A stretch of DNA of 64,000 nucleotides from PALSA-1003 sp963741315 (GTDB taxonomy: Bacteria > Pseudomonadota > Gammaproteobacteria > Burkholderiales > Casimicrobiaceae), in the NCBI GenBank assembly GCA_963741315.1, contig CAVUHK010000008.1:186001-250000 (forward strand), written 5' to 3'. Both the position numbers and the translations under genes were made by a program. Under the pieces are notes generated by a model. It did no database searches and had not been told where the DNA came from. It was given only the letters and a program-made list of their open reading frames with translations. Below are positions 57,089-64,000 of the stretch, in pieces (within the stretch, counting starts at the first letter, position 1; every line of letters starts with the position of its first letter).

Positions 57089-58168
57089 ATGACCGCATTG
57101 CAGAACGATAACTTCCTGCGCGCACTGCGCCGCGAACCGACCGACTACACTCCCGTGTGGTTGATGCGCCAGGCGGGACGCTACCTTCCGGAATACAAGG
57201 CCACGCGCGCCCGCGCAGGCAGCTTCATGCGTCTGTGCACCGACCCCGAACTCGCCACCGAGGTCACGCTGCAACCACTCGCGCGATTTCCTCTCGATGC
57301 GGCGATCCTGTTCTCGGACATCCTGACGGTACCCGACGCCATGGGCCTGGGGCTGGAATTCGCCGACGGCGAGGGGCCACGCTTTCGTCAGCCGCTGGTG
57401 GATGAGGCCGCCATTGCGCGGCTGGCGCCGCCGGATCCGGCGAAGCTTGGATACGTGTTCGACGCGGTGGCATCGATCAAGCGCGCGCTCGCGGGCAAGG
57501 TGCCGCTGATCGGCTTCGCCGGCAGCCCGTTTACGCTCGCGTGCTACATGATCGAAGGCTCGGGCAGCGCCGATTTTGCGCGTGTGCGCCAGATGCTCTA
57601 CGCGCGACCGGACCTGCTGCACCGCGTGTTGTCCGTCAACGCTGATGCCGTCGCCGCGTATCTCGAAGAGCAAATCGTGCGCGGCGCGGATGCGGTGATG
57701 ATCTTCGATACCTGGGGCGGACTGCTGTCCGCGCATGCCTACGCAGAATTCTCGCTGGCCTACATCGAGCGCGTGATCGCGCGATTGCGCGCCGGTGCAG
57801 GCGCGGTCACGCCCGTCATCGTATTCACCAAAGGCGGAGGCCAGTGGCTCGAGCGCATCGCAGCTTGTGGCTGCGATGCAGTCGGCATCGACTGGACCAC
57901 CGACATCGGGGACGCGATGACGCGCGTCGGTGCGCGCGTCGCGCTGCAAGGCAACCTCGATCCGCTGGTGTTGCTCGCCACGCCAGCGGCGGTGGAGGAC
58001 GAGGCGCGCACCATCATCGCTGCCATCGGCGATCGGCACGGCCACGTATTCAATCTCGGCCACGGCATACTGCAGACAACGCCTCCGGAAAATGTGGCCG
58101 CGCTGGTCGCCTGCGTGCACGCCGAGTCGCGCCGCAGGCGGGGCGGGCTCAGACGCAGCGCCGGGTAA
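57089..58168 (+). CDS. hemE: Uroporphyrinogen decarboxylase
   Basis: Removes four acetate carboxyls from uroporphyrinogen III to give coproporphyrinogen III. From ATG 57089 it has 359 residues. Both family signatures are present: PVWLMRQAGRYLPEYKATRA near the N-terminus and IGFAGSPFTLACYMIEG near residue 145; the catalytic Asp is in AAILFSDILTVPDAMGL. LGHGILQTTPPENV closes the C-terminus. A hairpin at 57039-57058 separates it from kdoO. Together with hemB and hemF it gives three haem-pathway genes, all at separate loci here. Confidence 0.97.
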   Translation: MTALQNDNFLRALRREPTDYTPVWLMRQAGRYLPEYKATRARAGSFMRLCTDPELATEVTLQPLARFPLDAAILFSDILTVPDAMGLGLEFADGEGPRFRQPLVDEAAIARLAPPDPAKLGYVFDAVASIKRALAGKVPLIGFAGSPFTLACYMIEGSGSADFARVRQMLYARPDLLHRVLSVNADAVAAYLEEQIVRGADAVMIFDTWGGLLSAHAYAEFSLAYIERVIARLRAGAGAVTPVIVFTKGGGQWLERIAACGCDAVGIDWTTDIGDAMTRVGARVALQGNLDPLVLLATPAAVEDEARTIIAAIGDRHGHVFNLGHGILQTTPPENVAALVACVHAESRRRRGGLRRSAG

Positions 58169-58578
58169 CCCCGCCGAAACCCGCGCCAGCATTGGCTCTG
58201 GCAGGGCTTGACAAACCGGCAAACCGACCCCCCTCCAAGGAGCACTTATGCACACTCCGAGGCAACTCGGTGCACTTTGGCGACAATCGCCAGGCTGCGC
58301 TGGGCGGACACCTACAAATTTATGATTTTCATGCACTATTTCGACAGTCTCCCAGGGGGCGGAGGAGCCGCGAAGCACTGGTTGCCCGGGACGGTGTCAA
58401 GCTTTGTGCACTTACGCACAGAATTGTCCACATGCGTTGCGCGCCGATTTCCGGAGTGCTGAAAAAAGAATGACTTGGAATCGAATGCTGCAACTTGCCG
58501 TGATGATTCAGAACACTACAACTTGTAACGTGTGCCGCCGACGTGGCGACATTCGCGGTCGCTGAGGCGATTCGCGGC
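58169..58578. other. 410-nt non-coding gap with DnaA-box-like sites
   Basis: No convincing gene lies here. TTATGCACA (58246-58254) fits the DnaA consensus TTATNCACA exactly. TTACGCACA (58412-58420) and TTGTCCACA (58424-58432) each differ at one base. All three point the same way. Between them, at 58308-58346, is an AT-rich tract that stands out in this GC-rich sequence. A weak priA promoter (TTGCCG 58495-58500, TACAAC 58517-58522) may follow. Origin function is inference only. Confidence 0.45.
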
Positions 58579-60562
58579 ATGGCTATCGTTCGCGTCGCAC
58601 TGCCTGTGGCCACGCATCAGTTGTTCGACTACTGGTTGCCCGACGGCTTGGCGCTGCTGCCCGGAAGTGTGGTCTTCGCGCGCCTTGGTCGCAGGCGTTT
58701 GCCCGGCGTTGCCGTCGAACTCATCGACACCAGCGCCGTGTCGCCCGAACGACTCATGCCCGTCGAGGAAGTCGTCGCCGACCTGCCACCGCTGCCGGAC
58801 GATGTGCGCGCGCTGGCGAGCTTTGTCGCCAACTACTACCAGGAGCCCATCGGCCAGTGCTACGCGCAGATGCTGCCGCCGCTGACCGTCGCTCGGCGCC
58901 GCAAGCGGACGTCGGAGCGCGGCGCGGTTTTCGTCGCCGCCAGTGGCCATGAACGCCGCGCAGCTCGCGGCCGTCGAGGCGGCAGTACCGGACCCGCTGA
59001 CCTATGTGCCGTCTCTGCTGCAGGGCGTGACAGGCAGCGGCAAGACCGAGGTGTACCTGGCCGCGGTCGCGCGCGTGATTGCAGCAGGTCGCCAGGCGCT
59101 GCTGCTCGTGCCCGAGATCAATCTGACGCCGCAACTGGTCGAGCGTATCGCCAATGCATTGCCGGGGACTGCCACGGCGTTGCTGCACAGCCGCCTCGCG
59201 CCGGGTGAGCGGCGAGACAACTGGATGGCGGCAGCGAGCGGCGAGGCGCAGCTCGTCGTCGGCACGCGCCTGGCGGTGTTCACACCGCTGCCCAGGCTCG
59301 GCCTGATCATCGTCGACGAAGAACACGATGCTTCATTCAAGCAGCAGGACCTGGTGCGCTATCACGCCCGCGACGTCGCGATCTACCGCGCGCGACTGCG
59401 CGACGTGCCGGTGCTGCTCGGTAGTGCGACGCCGTCGCTGGAGTCCTACGCGCAGGCGCGGCGTGGACGCTATCGATGGCTGAAGCTGACGCAGCGCGCA
59501 ACGGCGCAGGCGACGCTGCCGCCGGTGCGCCTGGTGCCCAATCGCACGCCGGAGAGCGTCGAGGGCATCGGGCCGCAATTGCAGCAGGCGCTGGCCAGGC
59601 GACTCGAGCGAGGCGAGCAGTCGCTGCTGTTCATCAATCGCCGCGGATTCGCCCCGTCGCTGCTGTGCGTCGCGTGCGGCTGGAAGGCGATGTGTCCCCG
59701 TTGCGCGGCCCGCCTGGTCGTCCATCGCGACGCCGGCCGGCTGTGTTGTCATCACTGCGGCCACGTCGCGCCGATCCCCGCGTCGTGCACGGCGTGCGGC
59801 AACCAGGACCTGCTCCCGCTGGGGTCGGGGACGCAACGGCTGGAGGACGCGGTGCGAAGGCTCCATCCGCAGGCGCGGGTGGTGCGCGTCGATCGCGACA
59901 GCACGCGCCGCAAGGGTGCGTTCGCGGACATGCGCGACGCGATTGCCGCAGGCGACGTGGACATACTCATCGGCACGCAGATGCTCGCGAAAGGCCACGA
60001 CTTTCCGCGCCTGACGCTGGTGGGCGTACTCGGCGCCGACAACGCGCTCTACAGCGCCGATTTTCGCGCCACCGAGCGACTGTTCGCACTGCTCGAGCAG
60101 GTCTCCGGGCGCGCTGGCCGCGGCAGCGACCCGGGCGAGGTCGTGGTGCAGACCGATTTTCCGGAACACCCGGTGTTCGAGGCGCTCGAGCGCCACGATT
60201 TCGATCGTTTTGCAGACACGCTGCTCGACGAGCGCGAATCGCTCGGGCTGCCGCCCTTTGCTCATCTCGCGCTGCTCAGCGCCGAAGCCAAGCAGGTCAG
60301 CACGGTCAACGCCTTCCTGGCGCAGGCGACGCTGCATGGCCGCGCGCTCGCGGCGGAGCAGGCGGCAGGCTGCGAGGTCTACGCGGCCGTTCCGGCGGTG
60401 CTGGCACGACGCGCGGGCCTCGAGCGCGCGCAAGTCCTGGCGCAGAGCCGCGATCGCCGCGCGCTACAGGAGTTCCTGCCGCGGTGGCGCGCGGCCCTCG
60501 AGCAGCAGGGAGAGCGGCGAGTGCGCTGGAGCCTTGATGTCGACCCGCTGGGATTCGCCTGA
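58579..60562 (+). pseudogene. priA: Primosomal helicase PriA, frame-broken and lacking the winged-helix region
   Basis: PriA restarts stalled replication forks. The 3'-DNA-binding domain reads from ATG 58579 (IVRVALPVATHQLFDYWLPD to ANYYQEPIGQCYAQMLPP, residues 1-101). The helicase reads one frame on from about 58943: MNAAQLAAVEA, GVTGSGKTEVYLA (Walker A), IIVDEEHDASFKQQ (DEEH), the zinc cysteines CVACGWKAMCPRC and CCHHCGH, and ILIGTQMLAKGHDFP. About 20 codons separate the two parts, where E. coli PriA has about 90 including the winged helix. So a deletion plus a frame change is needed. Either the gene is damaged or the assembly is collapsed here. GTG 58943 lacks a ribosome site. Confidence 0.85.
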
Positions 60563-60602
60563 CTACGCAGTCCAATCCGGGAGTGGCGGCACGCTATACT
60601 TC

Positions 60603-62279
60603 ATGGTTTTGCAGATCGACCCAACCGTGACCGACGTCAGATCAATCATCGCGCAGTGGCTGGCAGCGGGCGTTGCCCGCATCGCGCCAGGCGAGGCGCG
60701 GGCGACGGTCGCGTTCGAGCGCCCGAAGCAGGCGTCGCACGGCGACTTCGCGACGAGCATTGCATTGCAGTTGGCGAAGCTGCAGAAGCAGAACCCGCGC
60801 GAACTCGCGGCACGGCTGGTGGCTGCCCTCGAACCCACGCCCTGGGTCGCGCGTACCGAGATCGCCGGCGCCGGGTTCGTGAACATCTTCCTGACCGACG
60901 CGGCGCGCCAGGCAGTCGTCGGTCGCATTCTCGCGGAGGGCGATCGCTACGGGCGCGCGCAAGGCGGAGTCGCGGACAAGGTGATCGTCGAATTCGTTTC
61001 TGCCAATCCTACAGGTCCATTGCATGTCGGCCACGGCCGCGGCGCAGCCGTTGGCGATGCGCTGGCGCGCCTGCTCGAGTGGCAGGGTCATACGGTACGG
61101 CGCGAGTTCTACTACAACGATGCCGGAGTGCAGATCGCCAACCTCATGCTGTCCGTGCAGGCGCGATTGCGCGAGTCGCGCGGCAGCGACGCGTCATTTC
61201 CCGCCGATGGTTACCAGGGCGAATACATCCGCGAAATCGCGCGCGACTACGCGAACGCGCACCCGGACGATCCCGACGGGCGCGACGAGAACGCAATTCG
61301 CGAATTCGCGGTGGCGGCGTTGCGGCGCGAGCAGGACGCCGACCTGACCGCATTCGGCGTGCACTTCGACGACTACTACCTCGAATCGTCGCTCTATACC
61401 GAAGGGCTGGTGGACGCGACGGTGAATGCGCTGGTCGCCGCGGGCCGGACCTACGACAAGGACGGCGCGCTGTGGCTGCGCACCACCGACTACGGCGATG
61501 ACAAGGACCGCGTGATGCGCAAGTCGGACGGGACGTATACCTATTTCGTTCCCGACATCGCGTACCACGTCACCAAATGGAAACGCGGCTACACGCGGGC
61601 GGTGACCGAACTCGGCGCCGACCACGACGGCTCGCTGCGGCGCGTGCGTGCGGGGCTGCAGGCGATGTCGATCGGCATTCCGGCGGGCTATCCGGACTAC
61701 GTCCTGCACCAGATGGTCATGGTGATGCGCGGCGGCGAGGAAGTGAAGCTTTCGAAACGCGCGGGAACAGGTATCACGCTGCGCGAACTCATCGACGAGG
61801 TCGGTCGCGATGCGGTGCGCTTCTTCTTCCTGCTGCGCAAGTCGGATTCGCAGCTCAACTTCGACCTCGACCTGGCGCGCTCGCAGTCCGAGGAAAACCC
61901 GGTTTACTACGTGCAATACGCACACGCGCGGGTCGCCAGCGTACTGGAAAAAGCCGGCATTGCGCTCGCGGACGCGCCCACGCAATTGCGCGATGCCGAC
62001 GTGGCGCCGCTGACGAGCCCGAACGAGACCGCGCTCCTGCGCCGGCTGGCAGATTTCCCCGAGGAACTCGCGCTCGCCGCGCGCGAACTCGCGCCGCATC
62101 GCGTGACTTTCTACCTGAAGGAATTGGCGGCGGAATTTCACAGCTACTATAATGCCGAGCAATTCCTCGTCGACGACCCCGTGTTGCGCCGCGCCCGGCT
62201 CGCACTGGTGGTCGCGACCGGTCAGGTCGTGCGCAGCGGTCTTGCCGTGCTTGGGGTCAGCGCTCCGGAGAAAATGTGA
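60603..62279 (+). CDS. argS: Arginyl-tRNA synthetase
   Basis: Class I synthetase of 558 residues that charges tRNA-Arg. The HIGH-type motif is FVSANPTGPLHVGHGRGAAV and the KMSKS-type motif is VKLSKRAGTG. The N-terminal additional domain (THGDFATSIALQLAK-like, ASHGDFATSIALQL) and C-terminal anticodon-binding DALR domain (YYVQYAHARVASVLEKAG) are present. It starts at ATG 60603, 40 nt after priA. The stop overlaps the GTG of the SPOR gene. Confidence 0.97.
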   Translation: MVLQIDPTVTDVRSIIAQWLAAGVARIAPGEARATVAFERPKQASHGDFATSIALQLAKLQKQNPRELAARLVAALEPTPWVARTEIAGAGFVNIFLTDAARQAVVGRILAEGDRYGRAQGGVADKVIVEFVSANPTGPLHVGHGRGAAVGDALARLLEWQGHTVRREFYYNDAGVQIANLMLSVQARLRESRGSDASFPADGYQGEYIREIARDYANAHPDDPDGRDENAIREFAVAALRREQDADLTAFGVHFDDYYLESSLYTEGLVDATVNALVAAGRTYDKDGALWLRTTDYGDDKDRVMRKSDGTYTYFVPDIAYHVTKWKRGYTRAVTELGADHDGSLRRVRAGLQAMSIGIPAGYPDYVLHQMVMVMRGGEEVKLSKRAGTGITLRELIDEVGRDAVRFFFLLRKSDSQLNFDLDLARSQSEENPVYYVQYAHARVASVLEKAGIALADAPTQLRDADVAPLTSPNETALLRRLADFPEELALAARELAPHRVTFYLKELAAEFHSYYNAEQFLVDDPVLRRARLALVVATGQVVRSGLAVLGVSAPEKM

Positions 62280-62947
62280 GATCAGGCAGTCGCCAGCAAG
62301 CAGTCCCTCGTCGCGGCAACCCGCGTGCGCGCAGTGCGGCGAAGGGAGGCACGCTGCTCGGGATCTTCATCGGAATCATCCTGGGCCTGATGATGGCCTC
62401 GACGGTTGCCTACTACCTGGGCAGGTCCGGATTGACCACGCCGCTGGCAACGGGAACGCCGTCCAAGGACAGCGGGCGCGGCGGCAAGGGCGACGCAACC
62501 GTGGCCAGCGCGACACCGGACAAGCCGCGCTTCGATTTCTACAAGATACTGCCCGGTGGTGAAGAACCGAAAGCCCCCGCCGAGCGCAAGGGCGCAGAAA
62601 AAGTCGAGCGCCCGGTCGACAGGACGCCGGCCGCCGTCGTGCCGAAAGCAGTCGACAAGGCCCCGGACAAGGCTCCGGACAAGGCCCCTGAAAAGGAGTC
62701 CGCCAAGGTTGCCGATCGCTACTGGCTGCAGGCGGGTGCGTTTTCCGGCGAGTCGGACGCCGAGAATCTTCGTGCGCGACTGGCGCTTTCCGGCTGGGAA
62801 GCCTTGATCCAGACCGTTCCCCTGCCGGACAAGAGCGTACGCTACCGGGTGCGGCTGGGACCATACGACAACACCGATCAGCTCAATCGCGTCAAGACCG
62901 AGCTGGGCAAGGGTGGCTTCGACGTCGCCGTCATCCGGAATCCATGA
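62276..62947 (+). CDS. SPOR-domain membrane protein (FtsN-like)
   Basis: Bitopic protein of 223 residues from GTG 62276 (GTGA overlap with argS). A basic cytoplasmic tail precedes one span (LLGIFIGIILGLMMASTVAYYL). A periplasmic linker rich in Lys, Pro and Ala contains three tandem KAPDKAPEK-like units (about 62655-62700). The C-terminal SPOR domain (YWLQAGAFSGESDAENLRA to VRLGPYDNTDQLNRVKTEL) binds denuded septal peptidoglycan. A cell-division role like FtsN is likely, but several SPOR proteins share this layout. Confidence 0.85.
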   Translation: MRSGSRQQAVPRRGNPRARSAAKGGTLLGIFIGIILGLMMASTVAYYLGRSGLTTPLATGTPSKDSGRGGKGDATVASATPDKPRFDFYKILPGGEEPKAPAERKGAEKVERPVDRTPAAVVPKAVDKAPDKAPDKAPEKESAKVADRYWLQAGAFSGESDAENLRARLALSGWEALIQTVPLPDKSVRYRVRLGPYDNTDQLNRVKTELGKGGFDVAVIRNP

Positions 62948-63038
62948 CGGCGCGTTGTGGGCGCTCGATGCCATTGAACTTCAGTCGATGCATCGGGCCC
63001 AAGTGGTGTATCGATCCTATTCTTTCGCAGGAGAAGCA

Positions 63039-63677
63039 ATGAAGCGTTTGGCGTTGCAAGTCGTGGGTATTCTGGCGGCATTGGTGCTGACGAGCGCGTC
63101 TGCCGCCGATATGGTCGAGGGCAAGGAATACGCGCGCCTCAAGATTCCACATGCGGTGGACACCGGCAAGAAGATCGAGGTCATCGAGTTCTTTTCCTAC
63201 GGGTGTCCGCACTGCAACGACCTCGAGCCGTACCTGCAGGCCTGGGTGAAGACGCTGCCTCCCGATGTGCAGTTTCGGCGCGTGCCGGTGATGTTCCAGG
63301 ACCGCTGGAAATCGCTGGCCCGCAGCTACTACACGCTCGAAGCGATGGGCGAGGACCTGCGGCTGTCGCCGGACTTGTTCAAGGCCGTGCACGTCAGCGG
63401 GCTGCCGCTGTACCAGGAAAAGTCCTTCGTCGACTGGGCCGCGACCAAGGGGCTCGATAGCGCCAAGGTTGCCGAGACCTACAATTCATTCGGCGTCGAC
63501 AGCAAGATGAAGCGCGCTGCGGTGCTGGCGCAGGAATACAACATTCAGGCAGTACCGACCATGGTCGTCGACGGCAAGTTCGTCACCCTGTCGGACAAGG
63601 TCGGGGGACACGCCGCGCTACCTGCCGCGCTCGACGTGCTGGTCGCCAAGGCGCGCGCCGAGCGGCCGAAGACCTGA
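63039..63677 (+). CDS. dsbA: Thiol:disulfide interchange protein DsbA
   Basis: Periplasmic oxidase that introduces disulfides into exported proteins. The 212-residue precursor starts at ATG 63039 after a strong GGAG and has a signal ending ASA-AD. The active site is FFSYGCPHCND (Cys56-Pro-His-Cys59) in a thioredoxin fold, with an inserted helical domain and the cis-Pro loop AVPTMVVDGKF. CPHC is the classic DsbA dipeptide. argS-SPOR-dsbA is a recurrent betaproteobacterial order. Confidence 0.95.
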   Translation: MKRLALQVVGILAALVLTSASAADMVEGKEYARLKIPHAVDTGKKIEVIEFFSYGCPHCNDLEPYLQAWVKTLPPDVQFRRVPVMFQDRWKSLARSYYTLEAMGEDLRLSPDLFKAVHVSGLPLYQEKSFVDWAATKGLDSAKVAETYNSFGVDSKMKRAAVLAQEYNIQAVPTMVVDGKFVTLSDKVGGHAALPAALDVLVAKARAERPKT

Positions 63678-63702
63678 TCGTCTCGCGCTGCGCTCGCCGC
63701 GC

Positions 63703-64000
63703 GTGAACGTATTCATCACGGGAGCGAGCAGCGGCATCGGCGCAGCACTCGCGCGGCACTACGCCGCGCAGGGAGCCACCCTCGGGCTCTTCGCCAGACG
63801 CGGCGACGTACTGACGAATTTCGCGGCCGAACTTGCCCCGGCGCAGTGCGCGACCTACGCCGGCGACGTGCGCGACGCCGCGGCGCTGCGCCTCGCCGCC
63901 GAGAATTTCATCGCCCGCTTCGGCGTTCCCGACATCGTGATCGGCAACGCCGGCGTTTCGCGCGGCACGCTCACCCGTTACGCCGAGGACAACGCGGTGT
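63703..64000 (+). CDS. Short-chain dehydrogenase/reductase, N-terminal part (runs off the window)
   Basis: From GTG 63703 the frame stays open to the window end (99 codons). It has the SDR cofactor motif TGASSGIG (VFITGASSGIGAALARHYAAQG), an Arg following strand 2 (LFARR) that suggests NADPH preference, GDVRDAAALR at the adenine-binding position and the NAG motif IGNAGVSRGT. The catalytic Ser-Tyr-Lys lies outside. Substrate unknown. It begins 25 nt after dsbA. Confidence 0.88.
   Translation, partial: MNVFITGASSGIGAALARHYAAQGATLGLFARRGDVLTNFAAELAPAQCATYAGDVRDAAALRLAAENFIARFGVPDIVIGNAGVSRGTLTRYAEDNAV

Noticed and set aside
58208..58462. An 84-codon open frame in the hemE-priA gap
   Set aside because: No ribosome site, no signal or domain, and it overlaps the DnaA-box-like sites and AT-rich tract; chance frame more likely.
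62655..62700. Short direct repeats in the SPOR gene considered as a CRISPR or mobile repeat
   Set aside because: They are in-frame KAPDKAPDK-type codon repeats in a periplasmic linker, a common slippage product in such proteins.

Overview
This is a GC-rich chromosomal window that looks like a betaproteobacterium. The evidence is gene order and protein type: pepP-ubiH-dusB-fis-purH; mrcA divergent from pilMNOPQ-aroK-aroB-gltB-gltD; cytochrome c4 divergent from engB-hemB; a BPSS1780-type membrane protein; and a Kdo hydroxylase. No rRNA, tRNA, CRISPR array or complete insertion sequence was seen. Most genes are housekeeping and tightly packed, with 1-4 nt start/stop overlaps and many GTG or TTG starts.

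Layout. 1-9.5 kb: a partial folate cyclo-ligase gene (minus), then pepP, ubiH, dusB-fis, purH, a PagP-type lipid A palmitoyltransferase, purD, hemF, a frameshifted Nudix hydrolase gene and acylphosphatase. 9.5-14.0 kb: an accessory patch with a truncated GNAT acetyltransferase, a nitronate monooxygenase, a short tyrosine recombinase, a YVTN-propeller lipoprotein and the C-terminal stub of an ABC substrate-binding protein. 14.0-20.0 kb (minus): a membrane protein and a complete branched-chain amino acid type ABC transporter, livK-H-M-G-F. 20.3-26.8 kb: an RND adaptor and pump, a PCMT-family methyltransferase and TolC, together a likely tripartite efflux system. 26.8-34.5 kb: lipopolysaccharide genes (waaA, waaC, a WaaE-like glycosyltransferase, a UDP-glucuronate epimerase, rmlBACD). 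34.5-41.3 kb: a repeat with hairpins, a MOSC protein, cytochrome c4, engB, a candidate structured RNA, hemB, an unknown protein and PBP1A. 41.4-49.7 kb: the type IV pilus operon pilMNOPQ, aroK, a broken aroB and an Ig-like lipoprotein. 50-58 kb: glutamate synthase gltBD, Kdo hydroxylase and hemE. 58-64 kb: a gap with DnaA-box-like sites, a damaged priA, argS, a SPOR-domain protein, dsbA and a partial short-chain dehydrogenase.

How the genes work together. Purine synthesis (purH, purD), haem synthesis (hemF, hemB, hemE), aromatic amino acids (aroK, aroB) and nitrogen assimilation (gltBD) form the metabolic core. The cell-envelope theme is strong: lipid A palmitoylation (pagP), Kdo transfer and heptosylation (waaA, waaC), Kdo hydroxylation (kdoO), dTDP-rhamnose supply (rmlBACD), peptidoglycan synthesis (mrcA), pilus assembly, efflux and periplasmic disulfide formation (dsbA).

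The most notable oddities are reading-frame breaks in three otherwise recognisable genes (the Nudix gene once, aroB twice, and priA with its winged-helix region also missing). Next are a chain of hairpins between engB and hemB, a palindromic operator-like cluster on the start site of the methyltransferase-tolC promoter, and DnaA-box-like sites between hemE and priA. I saw no convincing, wholly new multigene system. The accessory patch and the structured intergenic elements are the best leads.
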